Source: Primula veris
Lineage: Eukaryota > Streptophyta > Magnoliopsida > Ericales > Primulaceae
NCBI GenBank assembly: GCA_963682055.1
Contig: OY821746.1
Location: 13,567,992 to 13,631,991 of the forward strand
Reading direction: 5' to 3'
Length of the DNA: 64,000 nt
Position numbers and translations under genes: made by a program. Position 1 is the stretch's first letter, and every line of letters begins with the position of its first letter. The notes beneath the pieces were generated by a model. The model saw nothing but the letters and a program-made list of their open reading frames with translations. It did not search any database and was not told where the DNA came from. Positions 22,900-33,596 of the stretch are shown one piece after another.

Positions 22900-24284
22900 C
22901 AGCTTCTTGAAATTTTTCGCAAAGTCTTTTTGGAGCGATTTAAGCTTTTAATCGATACTTTTTAGTTTCTGGGCTAGCATTTTACATAAAGAAGGAAACA
23001 TACATCTATTAAATACAATCTTAAGATTAGTAGAGAGAGCATGTATCTCTGGTTTTTTGGGTACTTTTTTTAATTAGACGAGTTATCTAATTAAGTTGCT
23101 CTTTGTTTGAAAAAATCATGGTAAATGAGCAATTAGTTTCCATGATAAATTTTTAAAATTGATTATACCAGATGCAGTGAAATACACAATTCGTATTGGT
23201 TATAATTATGATATTAGCTTCTGCTTGGAAGTTAAATTCAAGAGACAAATAAGTAAAGGTTTAGTGCAAATTATATTTGTATGATCGTGGTAGTTTAGTT
23301 GGAAATGCATGCGATGACATTCTGCTTGGTCAAGGTTCAATGCTGGTAAGTATTTTTTATTCTAACTTCTGGAACATTGAGCTACTAAATCGTTATTGTT
23401 AATCTAATGCACTAAAAATATCATAGACAGTAAGTTTTTTACATTTGCACTATTCAACAAAGAAAGATCTTGTGCCTCCAAAAGGGTCGACACCTAAGCT
23501 AAATGGCCCTTATGCCTCACATAAAGGCTGACTCTGGGTCTCAATGTAGGTGTACATGAGTCTATTTAGTACACATTTAGTTTTTGCCTTTATACCTATG
23601 CATAATGGTGAAGTAAAGCCCATAGCAAGGCACCATCATTGTTTTCAAGATGTTACAGACATTTTGTTGCTTCTATGTTCTAAGAATCATTCAACTTTGA
23701 TAACTTCCTAGCATTTGCTCTAGCTCCAGTCCATTTACAAACACTTAAACATATGTTTTTGTTGCTTGCTTATACCGTCGTTCTTTTGATGATGATTCAG
23801 TAAATTAGATCATAACTAAAACTTTGCAATCGACTTGCAGGTCCATGCCCATGTTGCTGCGTTTTATTCATGACAAGTGGAAGATTCATAGTACTATGAA
23901 ACCTTTTGTTGTGTAGAAAATAATGTGGTATACTTGGCAATATCGGATGTGTTAAAAACCTTCAAGGTAACCTTGAAACTAAAGAAAGCGATGCCCAATG
24001 TATGGCTCACAAGACACTGTATGAGTGGCCTTGTTTCTCAAACATAACTTCATATACATGAGGGCCTGCGCTTTGAGTTCTCCATAGGAAAAAATAGAGA
24101 CTCGGCTTTTAGAAGGCTTCTTGCTATTTCTATAAACCCACAGTGTTGTAAAGTTTTTACGACACTTTTTAATTAATTTCATTGACTTTTGAGATTTGTT
24201 ACTTAGTTGAAGCCCTTGATTTTCGTCCAACTTTACAAAAAAAACCATCCGTCTGTAGTAACGTTTTACCATTGTAAAACAAAA
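22900..24284. other. no gene recognised
   Basis: AT-rich DNA. A 106-residue minus-strand frame at 23979-24299 has ordinary composition but matches nothing I know. A tRNA-like A-box/B-box pair lies at 23291-23340. The segment may be the body of a Helitron ending at 24392, but no 5' end was found. Confidence 0.35.
23287..23348 (+). other. orphan tRNA-like module (possible SINE head)
   Basis: TAGTTTAGTTGG (A-box-like) at 23291 and GGTTCAATGCT (B-box-like) at 23334 are 43 bases apart, the spacing of tRNA-derived promoters. No acceptor stem pairing or SINE tail was recognised. Confidence 0.3.
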
Positions 24285-24392
24285 ACAACTCGGGAGCAAA
24301 ATAATTAAGACCGAATCCCACCCGTCACGAACAACTCGGGAGCAAAATAATTAAGACCGAATCTCACGCGTCGCGTGGGCACTCCTGCTAGT
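24285..24392 (+). mobile_element. possible Helitron 3' end
   Basis: Two 46-bp direct copies beginning ACAACTCGGGAGCAAAATAA are followed by the perfect palindrome CACGCGTCGCGTG. After ten bases come CTAG and then T. A GC-rich hairpin shortly before CTAG is the usual Helitron 3' signature. The 5' TC end was not located, so the element's extent is unknown. Confidence 0.45.
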
Positions 24393-24501
24393 ATCTCTTT
24401 CTAAGCATATTTTTTTCTTTTTATAAGTAATTTTGCATACATTTTTTTTTATGTTACTAGTGGAGAAACCGCACTATAATTTTTGCATACATACACTCAC
24501 G

Positions 24502-24622
<121 letters not shown>

Positions 24623-24639
24623 CATTAAGACTGTGAAAT

Positions 24640-26042
24640 ATTAAATAATAATATAGAAATCATTTTTAAAAAAAATTAAATGAATCTTCTAATACATTAA
24701 ATAAAGGTAAGTAGAAATAGGAGTGTTTTTCTCTCTATATCTTTCGTTTGTTTCTTTTATTTGTTTATCTTATTAGAAAAGGTGATTTAGATGGAAAAAT
24801 AGACTAGATTCCATGTTAAAAGCAAAAAGTCATTTCAGAGCACTCGTATGATTAAACTTACAATTTTTACATGTTAGTGATGTTGATGTTTATCGTAATT
24901 ATTAAATTTCTAGTTTTTACGATAAATTTTTAAACAATATAGACTAGACAATATAAACGGTTTTATCCAAAAAAAAAAATGCAATGACTGTCGATATAAA
25001 GATAATTTCAGTAAACTCACTACACAAAGTTAGACTTTTAAAAAGTCAGGCAAAAAAAAAAAAAACTTGTTCAAAACTTAGGCCATTGGCAATAATCTAA
25101 ACTTTCATTATAGAGGGAAAAAAATACACAAATAATTGCACAACCCAAATTATCACCAAGTTTCAAGTTTCTTGATAATTCTAACATCACAAATCACTCG
25201 ATCCGATCTCTAAATTCAAATTTAATTATCTATTTTCCTAAACTATCTCTCGATCCGATCTCTAAAGTTTAAACAACAATCTAGAAATGAACATCGTAAA
25301 ATGGGATAAAGCTTCTTGGGCAAAACAATTTCACATAACAAATCATAATCATTCTATTATAATAACACAGCTTAAGTCAAATGAGTATGTCCAATTTAGC
25401 TCAAGTAGTTAGAAACAAACGACAAATATAATGATTGATCTAAAGTTATACATCTTTAAAATTGTATTTACATCATTTCCTAATTAATTGACTATTACGA
25501 AAATACGTGAAATTTTAAACGGTCAATAACTTATATCAAAATTGTCGTAATGGAATTTTTTAAAAGTTAATCATATAATTCAAATATTAAATTATATAAT
25601 TTAATTTTAAAAAAATTTCATTTCGACAATCTTCAGTTATAAGACGATTAAAATTGTATGTAATTTCATAAATAACAATTAATTAACAACGGTTTAAAAA
25701 AATAAAGTGACATAGGCACTAGTTTAAATTAGCCGACACATTGGGATGGCCTCATGGCCCTTCCCATTAAACTGGTCCTAGTGGCTAGTGCCTAGTGGTA
25801 TGGGAAAATAGGTATTCATCTTGTTTTGAAAAAAAGAAAAATAACCTTCACTTAATATTTTGTACTGTAGTTGGAACCCATTATCCGATATGCCCAAAAA
25901 ATTAAAGCCTAAACATAAAACAAACGTGGGGTGTTGCTATTTTTTTTTTTTGGGTAAGTTGGATGTATTGTTATTTGTATACCTAATGCTAGAAATTTGA
26001 CCCTTACGAAAAATAAATTAAGAATTTTACATTTATATAAAT
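24640..26042. other. no gene seen; palindromic AT-rich stretch near 25.5-25.67 kb
   Basis: AT-rich intergenic DNA. Around 25520-25660 inverted blocks containing ATTGTCGTAATGGAATTTTTT and its rough complement suggest a decayed hairpin element. Similar text occurs at 31380-31465. Confidence 0.35.
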
Positions 26043-26159
26043 CAGGGGCGGATCTCCCGAGTTAAACAAGGAGGGACAAAAACTGAATAAATGTTAAAAA
26101 ATTAGCTAACGGAATTCAAACACGAAGACATTTTATTCAAAAGAATACCTTACCATTTA
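26043..26159 (+). mobile_element. left end of a CAGGGGCGGA hAT MITE
   Basis: CAGGGGCGGATCTCCCG matches the left terminus of the hAT MITE at 36647 (CAGGGGCGGAACC). The Cassandra element is inserted just inside it. A matching right terminus (CCGCCCCTG) was not found, so this is a truncated copy. Confidence 0.4.
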
Positions 26160-26231
26160 TGTAACGACTCAGACCTATGGACCGAACCGACACGCCCGTA
26201 TCATCAATATTGTCCGTTTTGGCACAACTTT

Positions 26232-26292
26232 CCAGGGGGTCACCCATCCTGATACTACTCCAAGTTAAGCACGCTTAACTGTGGAGTTCCGT
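26232..26292 (-). other. 5S rRNA-like segment in Cassandra LTR (left copy)
   Basis: On the minus strand, AGTTAAGCGTGCTT matches the 5S internal A box and GATGGGTGACC the C box, in the right order. The segment lacks much of the 5' half of 5S. It is an LTR component, not an rRNA gene. Confidence 0.75.
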
Positions 26293-26612
26293 CCTCGCTG
26301 TTGTGCCGCACGGCTTTAAAAGGCCTTGTTGATAGGAAATGGATCTTTAAGCTCATATACCACACGAGTACTCTCGTATCTGGGCGATGTGGTACTGACG
26401 CACAACACCGCACCACAGAATTTCCTCACTGAAAATCTGGGTCGTCACAATCACCCTCCCTTTAGGCACGACGTCCTCGTCAGACACGTCGTCCTTCAGG
26501 GGTCCACACACACGTGTTAGTCCCCACATTTCCGGCCAGTTGTAACGACTCGGCCCTATGGACCGAACCGCCACGCCCGTATCAACAATATTGTCCGCTT
26601 TGGCACAACTTT

Positions 26613-26673
26613 CCAGGGGGTCATCCATCCTGGTACTACTCCAAGTTAAGCACGCTTAACTGTGGAGTTCCGT
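26613..26673 (-). other. 5S rRNA-like segment in Cassandra LTR (right copy)
   Basis: Same as the left copy, but the C box carries a G-to-A change (GATGGATGACC). Confidence 0.75.
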
Positions 26674-26835
26674 CCTCGCTGTTGTGCCGCACGGCTTTAA
26701 AAGGCCTTGTTGATAGGAAATGGATCTTTAAGCTCATATACCACACGAGTACTCTCATATCTGGGCGATGTGGGACTGACGCACAACACCGCATCACAGA
26801 ATTTCCTCCCTGAAAATCTGGGTCGTTACAATTTA

Positions 26836-27144
26836 GGCTAATACAACATTTACGAATCTATTTACGCTCTATAATATATCGTACTTTTAGGAGTGTATAT
26901 AAATAAAATATCCGGAAAAAAGAATATTTTTCGCTTCTTGTCTCGAATCAGGGGCAATTGACCACGTGGGTAAATGTGGGTAAAACCATAAAGTAGTTTT
27001 TATGTTTGTAAAAGATATGGGTAAATGTGGCCATGTGGGAAGAAAACCCTGACCACGTGGAGAGATTTTATTGGCAATCGCACTTGCTAAAATGATTCTT
27101 TCCAACTTAGTTGCTTCGCTGAAAAAATACCGATCCATGTTCCG
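26836..27144. other. no gene seen
   Basis: Short intergenic stretch with repeated CCACGTGG-like motifs near 26960-27060. Not recognised. Confidence 0.3.
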
Positions 27145-28037
27145 AACCGCACCCGATCCTTAATTTATCGATCCGAAAATGTCGGATTTTGTCCCGATCC
27201 GATAAACTTCGGGATCGATATCAGCATCGGGTTGCAATTTTTATTTCGTCGAGTGTCCCGATCCGATTCGAATTTCTAATTTATTTTTTATTATATAACA
27301 TAATTTTTTTTTTATTTTAATACTAAAATGAAAGTTAATCTATATTAAATGTAATAGATGTGAATTGAACTTTAGACATCTGATATATAATGTAAGCACT
27401 CTACCATATGAGGTACAACCATTTTTATTTAATATATTAGTTATAATTAGATAACTATAATATAGATTTGTAGTTTTGAATATATAAAACTATTAAAATA
27501 AAAAATATAATTAAATTAAAAAGTTTTATTGTTACTTAAAAATATAATTGATCATTATTTTTCAATTATAAAAATTATAATTATAATTATAATGTATCTC
27601 ATTTAGTATGAAAATTGTTTCTTTTGTTAATAAAATTAAATACTAAAACAATGTGATAAAAAACGTATCAATTTTTTTATTCACTCAATTATTTGTAGTT
27701 TCACGCTATTTTTTCTACTACATGTTAATTTCTTTTTGCATTTATTAAAAGTGTTATTTTTAAACTAGGATTATGTTTCGTGTTAATAACATGTTTAAAT
27801 TTCTTAAAAAAAATTGTTAATAAAAAATGACTTTGTCGTAACATAAAAAAAAATATGTCGGGAGATTCGACATAAACATATCCCGACCCTACGGGATTCT
27901 AAAAATTCGGGTTCCGAAAAATTCGAGTCTCGACTTTTGTTGGGTCGGGGTCGGGATTTTTTTCACTTCCAAAAATAATCGGATCTGTATACGAGTTGAT
28001 TGTTTACGGGTCGGGTCTCGACCTTAACCCACCCCTG
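27145..28037. mobile_element. second copy of the tRNA-bearing hAT family, left end lost
   Basis: This parallels 11637-12498 throughout: the CCCGATCCGATAAACTTCGGG block, the tRNA-like module, the same AT-rich middle, and the terminal TTTACGGGTCGGGT...CCACCCCTG. The right terminus is clear at 28037. No matching left terminus or 8-bp duplication was found, so the copy is older or truncated. Confidence 0.7.
27361..27417 (-). other. tRNA-like module inside the hAT copy
   Basis: Minus-strand TACCTCATATGGTAGAG (from 27415) and AAGTTCAATTC (from 27372) resemble tRNA D- and T-arms, 43 bases apart, with GCTTACATTATATATCAGA between. It corresponds to the module at 11840-11895. Confidence 0.5.
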
Positions 28038-28269
28038 TCCAATACACACACAATTTAAATAATCCCCATACTTTATAGCATGTTAAATTGAGATGCCCCT
28101 TGGCATATAATTTTCAATGGAAATCTTTCATATTCTTAAAAATGTAACAGTAATGGCCCTATATGTGTATAAAATATAGGTTAATGTGTGTAAAATCAAC
28201 CTAAATGTACCTATCATCTTACAAGTTGATCACGTGTAAATACTATTAGACCATGCACGCTACAAAATA

Positions 28270-28449
28270 ATGTTTGATTTAGTGAGAGTCAAAAGTTGTC
28301 ACAAGTCTGTCGCTAATTTAAAAAACTATCACAAATCTGTCGCAAATTGACTAAACTGCCATAAAACCGTCACAAAAACCGTCGCTAATAAGCTCGTAAC
28401 AAAAAATACCGTCACTAATTCCGTCGCTATTTGAGTATTTTTTGTAGTG
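28270..28449. mobile_element. orphan CACTA terminus
   Basis: The right boundary reads TTTTTTGTAGTG, i.e. CACTACAAAAAA on the minus strand. Before it lie repeated CCGTCGCTAAT / TGTCGCAAATT subterminal motifs. No partner terminus was found nearby, so this is a fragment. Confidence 0.5.
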
Positions 28450-29455
28450 ACAGGTTTCTATATTTATGACTAAATACACGGCCGAGCCAGCGATTACAAT
28501 TACTAACCAATCTACATTTCGGTCTCATATAGACACTTCTATGACAAGTTTATTAATCACGTATATAAGTGTATGTGCACATGTCACATTATTATGTGCA
28601 GTGTATAGACCTGAAACATGAGACAATCTGATAATTGATTTGTAGGCAGGTTCACGACATATCATGCCTTGCATGTTATTTCTAATTTTTTTTTTGTAAA
28701 ATAGACATGTTTTTTTTCCCTTTCTTCATACACCACTAACTAGCATTATTTGCTTCGTTGATACATATGATCAGATTAATCATACAATAATAGTTGAGAA
28801 AGTAACCAAAAGTAATGCCCAAGGTTTTGTGAACGAACAAGTGTTAAGTACAAGTAGTATAATAAAACCTCTTATTTGTCGTATTGTTGGGACAATCAAA
28901 AAATTACTTTTTTTTGGTTGTTGTTGTAATCAATCAAAAAATTATTATACAAAAGTTATGCCTAAATAAAGATAGCTTTACAAAAATTATGTTCTTAATA
29001 GTAATGTTCATGTATAATAGAAGATACATATACAAAGTTAACGTAAACATACGCAAAAAATATTGAAATGGTAAAACCATTGTTCCTTTTCCCTTTTCAA
29101 GAAAAACATTGTTTCCAATCTTTTTAAAAAAAAAATCCCCGTATAACACGTGACCAAAACACTCGATTATATCTTTTAGTTGGCTACTAAAGGGTTATAT
29201 ACGCCAAATAAATTTTGACCACTTTGTTGCTTCTTAATTCGTCAATGGCAAGATTTATTCTTCTTTAAAAGCAGGTTGTGTTTTATTAAATAAGACAGGA
29301 GATACTTAGATTTTGCTAGCTAAAACCTGACACGGAAACAAAAAAACAATAACTAACCTTACATATTCACTTGATAACTTGAACTTGTAATTACATTCCA
29401 TATTGGACTTATTAGTTCTAACTACCTATATCACAAATGGACTTTTTTAATTATA
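28450..29455. other. no gene seen
   Basis: AT-rich intergenic DNA without a recognised element. Confidence 0.4.
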
Positions 29456-29463
29456 TTTTTTTT

Positions 29464-30459
29464 GGCAATTAACATAAACATACCCTACAACTATTATATT
29501 AACAAAAACATATCATAAAAAGTTAAATTATCAAAAATATACATTCAATTAATAATTAATAAAAAATAAAAAAGCTGATTTATATCTCCCAATCTCTTTC
29601 ATCCCTGTCATCATTTCACTCTTGCTACTCTCACCCTCTCTCCAATCTCTCTCTCTTTATTCTCTCTGCCTACAATATATCTCATCCTCCTTCTTACTCT
29701 CTCCGATCTTTTATGTTTGCTCTCTCTTTTCGATCTCTCTCTCCGTCCTATCTTTATTTTTTCAATCTTTTTCTTTTCATCCATCTCTTTCTTCCGTGGA
29801 GATTGAGACGGACACATCTATAGCACTTGACGGCGAGAGTATAGAGCGAGATCAAAAACTCGAGATTGATGTCGACGGAGATACGATCGTCGAATGAGAG
29901 GCCCACAACGACGACGTGGTAGTTCGATATCGAAGAATGAGTAAGAGTTGTATTTGTTAATTAGTGTATAATGTTGAAAAATAAGTATATGAATCACGTG
30001 TGAATTAAGTGTATGAAGTTGAAAATTATGTATATGAATTATGTAAGTAATGATATGAATTATTTAAATTGGGATATGAATTTTGAAAATATGGGTGAAC
30101 TCTACAAACCAGGATATGAACTTTTAAAATAAGGGTATGACCTTTTGTAATAAGGGTATGAAAAATACAAATTAGGGTATCAACTTCTGGATAAGGGTAT
30201 GAAATATATAAATTCGGGTATAAACTTTTGGAATAAGGGTATGAACTCTTGGAATAAGCGTATGAAATATAAAAGTTAAGGTATGAACTTTTAAAATAAA
30301 TGTATGAAATTTTGAAATAAGGGTATGAAATATACAAATTATGGTATGAATTTTTGAAATAAGAGTATGAACTTTTGAAATAAGGATATTAAATAAATTT
30401 TTGTGTATGTTTTTGTTAATTTAGTTTTAAAAATAGTATTTTTTTTTGTTAATTTATCC
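29464..30459. mobile_element. Mutator-like element with CT-rich block and tandem array
   Basis: The ends GGCAATTAACATAAACATAC and GGATAAATTAACAAAAAAAA (reverse complement of the right) are imperfectly inverted. Internal blocks TTAACAAAAACATA also face each other. Both flanks are T-runs of 8-9, consistent with but not proof of a target duplication. Inside are a CTCTCTC-rich block (29580-29800), a short GC-richer stretch with GAGATTGAGACGGACAC, and a 21-22 bp tandem array. Confidence 0.5.
30030..30395 (+). repeat. tandem array of 21-22 bp GGGTATGAA units
   Basis: About 16 units resembling AATAAGGGTATGAACTTTTG with alternating ...GAAATATACAAATT variants. No unique spacers. Confidence 0.8.
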
Positions 30460-30468
30460 TTTTTTTTT

Positions 30469-31620
30469 ATTATGATGAATATATAAACCCTTTTTTGTTT
30501 ATTTTTATATGTATTTGACAAACTTATTTGTTGTTAGTTTTAGCTAGCAAACTTATTTTATACGTACTCCCTAAGAAAATGACTAAACATTGTTATAAAT
30601 AGGTACATAAATAAATTTTCAAAAAAAATAGGTACATAAACTAACTACAGGAATTTGGAGGAGTATTATTTTATTTTAAATGTTATATTATTATAAATAG
30701 CTATAAAAAAATTTAAATGACTAAACATTAGATGTCCATAAGAAAATAGACCGGGGTCTTTTCATGCATTATAGGGAAAAATTTAGGAATCAAAGGAACC
30801 ACAGTAAAAAATGATGTTGTTATTATTCAATTCGACAAAACCAAATGATAATAACTGTTTGAAATGACTTGAAATTGATGAACAATGTATCAAAACAGAT
30901 AATAGGAAATGATATTAATATAAACAGTAAACTCCACCACAGTTGGTATAAGTATAATGCAAACAAACAACAAAGTGCCTACGTGGCTTTATATCAATTG
31001 AATCTCAAAAGAAAAAAAAAGGCAACCAAATCAATTAATTTACAAAATTTTCAGGTCTTATACTAATTTAATCTGAAAACGTAAGGATGATAAGTGTAAT
31101 CTAGTCCACATTGCATACATAAAGTAATAAATAATTTAATAACAAATTCATAGAAAATCGCCGGCACCAACACAAGTTTTCGTTTGGACTTTTCTTGGTA
31201 AACAAAACAAAATATAGAAAATATTTAAAACCTAGTACAAACCACCTATAAAATATTATTTTTGTTTAATATAAGAAGAGATAATAAACACGTCAGCATC
31301 GTCGTCCAAACAAATTTCAACCCACTTGCCCAATTGCATTTAAATATATATTTATTATATATTAGTATCATCGAAATAAAAATTTTAAAAATAAATTGTT
31401 TAATTTAATGTATAAACTATATAATTGATTTTTAAAAATTTTCATTTTAACAATTTTGATATAATATATTGACAAAATTGCAAACAATTAATTTGAGAAC
31501 ACAGGAGTATATATAAAGTATTAAATATATCCACTTGTAATATATGACTGTATGTATATGTGGAATATGCAGAAATATTTTCCAACATTTTGCCCCCCTT
31601 TTTCTCTATATCTCTCTCTC

Positions 31621-31621
<1 letters not shown>
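30469..31621. other. no gene seen
   Basis: AT-rich intergenic DNA with a possible decayed hairpin at 31380-31465. Confidence 0.4.

Positions 31622-31651
<30 letters not shown>
31622..31651. repeat. (AT)n microsatellite
   Basis: Perfect AT repeat next to a TCTCTCTC stretch. Confidence 0.9.
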
Positions 31652-31922
31652 CATTAGATCTTAAAATTAAGGTAAAGATCTCTCCTAATTTTCTTCTTAT
31701 TGGGTAAACAGGTTTTTGTTACATTAATTATTTTTCATCTTTTTTTGTTGTTGTTATGTTAGTGTTATAATTATAATTGCTCTGTTCTCAGGTCATGGAC
31801 TCAAGAAAGATTCAATCTTTTTTTGTATTTGTACTATGGGTAAAAAAAAAAGATTCAGTTTTTATGACATGGGTTCAGTTTTTTTTATTAGATTTAGAAA
31901 GTTGAATTGAGATAGTATTGTA

Positions 31923-32159
31923 TTTGATCAAATTTAAGTGGATTCTGTTTAATGCTTAGCTTCATATTGGAGATTATCTAGTTCTTGAATATCTTTATGG
32001 AATTCCTTTTTAGGAGTATTAGAAGAAGATAGTGTTGTTAGATTGCATTTGATCAATTTTAATTGTATTTTATTTAATGCTTAGCTTCACATTGGAGATT
32101 ATCTGATTCTTGAATTCTTTTTTAGGAGTATTAGAAGAAGACAGTTTTATTAGATTGCA
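31923..32159 (+). repeat. imperfect tandem duplication, about 120 bp unit
   Basis: The blocks TTTAATGCTTAGCTTCA, TTGGAGATTATCT and TTAGGAGTATTAGAAGAAGA occur in the same order in 31923-32047 and 32048-32159. It lies upstream of the GT14 gene, possibly within its leader intron. Confidence 0.8.
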
Positions 32160-33497
32160 ATTCCAAACTAGCTTTGCAAAAGAAATTTAGTACTTGAGTT
32201 TTGGCATTTTCTGATTTCTTGAAATTATGTGTTATGCCGGTTTGTTGTCATTCAATTATGTAGTCATCTTTAAAAAGAGGAAAAGGGAAAAATCCGAAAA
32301 ATATTATATTCTCCGTTGGTAGTTTAGCTCAGGTTAGTTTTCACATATGGTACAATAAAAGGTTACTATTCTTCTATTTGCTGTTTTAATGATACCACAT
32401 AATATGTGGTGTATTCTTAGTTTATATTTACTATTCACTTTTGATATCATATAACATTCTATGCATAGACTTCATTATGTAACCAGATTTATTGCACTAT
32501 TAGATTCAAGGTATTTTTGTAGGTCAGAAGTCGTAGCCAAGGTTTTCAACAGAGTTTATATTTAAATATCCATTATTGAACTGATAAGAATTTTGTGGTG
32601 TCAATTAAAGGTGGGACAAAAGATGGGTTGACCTAGGTGTAACATAATTCTTCATTAATCACTATTCACAGACTTTGGCTAAATATTGAATTTTGATAGT
32701 ATTGGCTTCATAGCTTGATACATATAGATAAATAAGACTCATCCAAACAATTGGATTCAGTTATATTTCTATTGCTATCCTTTTGTCATTTTGGCTTCTT
32801 CTTTGGTGACATTTGCTCCAAATCTTAGTTCTGGATTGATGTTTCCTAAAAGCTGTTTAAATTTTGCTTGTTAAAACTCCGGATTATCTAATTGAGTATC
32901 TTTTTTTGTTAATATATTTATTTTTATTTCCACTGTGATTTTACCATCCTCTCATCATTGAACAATAGCATTTGTTTTTGCACTCTTCTCCTCTTTCTCA
33001 TTTCTCCCCATCCAGAAGTAGATTCTTCAGGTACAGTATCAACTCTGCTTCCAACCTTGGAGCAAATTAAAAAATTGTAAATCATATACGATTATTTGGC
33101 AATGCGTACTTTAGAACTTGCACAATGCTCTTTTCCTACAATTTAACAGCACTGTCATGCTTTATTCTAATTATGTCAGATAACAAACAAATCAAATGGT
33201 TTAGTAACTGTATTATATTTAGAAAAGGAACTGCAAAAAATAAAAAATATTGAAGGAACTGCATGATGTAGTTTCTCAAATGTATAACATTCTTGCCAAT
33301 AATATTTTCCTCATTTTGTTCCTAATTATAGTCTCTAATAAATAAAAAAATAGCTCCTTGAGCAAAAGCTCAGATATAAAGTGTCATGGTCGTAAGGTTT
33401 ACTTAAAATTTCTGACGTTAATTGCTGCTGAAAGCAATTTTCAGAGTGAGGTACCTCGTATAATACCCTACTGTAACATTATTTCCTTTCTTGCAGG

Positions 33498-33596
33498 TTC
33501 ATATATCTAATAAAACTGTGTCCCTACTGCTTCCAAGAGGGTTTTGGGCAAATTTGCGAATATTTCGGTTGAAATCTGTTATGTAGTAGACTGTAG
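33498..33596 (+). promoter_or_regulatory. GT14 gene 5' leader exon after an intron
   Basis: A strong acceptor (pyrimidine tract then TTGCAG) ends at 33497. From there the sequence resembles the start of the partial duplicate at 43459, up to the ATG. This implies a leader intron whose first exon lies upstream, perhaps in 31.6-32.9 kb; the donor was not fixed. Confidence 0.5.

Larger units (their letters stand above)
26160..26830 (-). mobile_element. Cassandra-type TRIM retrotransposon, complete
   Basis: Two direct repeats of 290 bp (26160-26449 and 26541-26830, about 96% identical by eye) flank a 91-bp spacer. The direct target duplication ATTTA is at 26155-26159 and 26831-26835. Each repeat contains antisense 5S rRNA-like sequence, the defining trait of Cassandra elements. 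In minus-strand sense the spacer ends with AAAGGGAGGGTGATTG, a polypurine tract, directly before the 3' LTR. The usual Met-tRNA primer site is not obvious after the 5' LTR. There is no coding; movement would need proteins supplied by other elements. Confidence 0.85.

Noticed and set aside
23979..24299. 106-residue minus-strand frame
   Set aside because: Composition is protein-like, but I recognise no domain and no splice context; kept only as an unresolved segment.
26232..26673. Two 5S rRNA genes
   Set aside because: Only part of 5S is present, and both copies sit inside LTRs with a target duplication, which identifies a Cassandra element.
29611..29897. Overlapping Ser/Leu-rich and Arg/Glu-rich frames
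   Set aside because: They come from a CT-rich low-complexity block inside a Mutator-like element.
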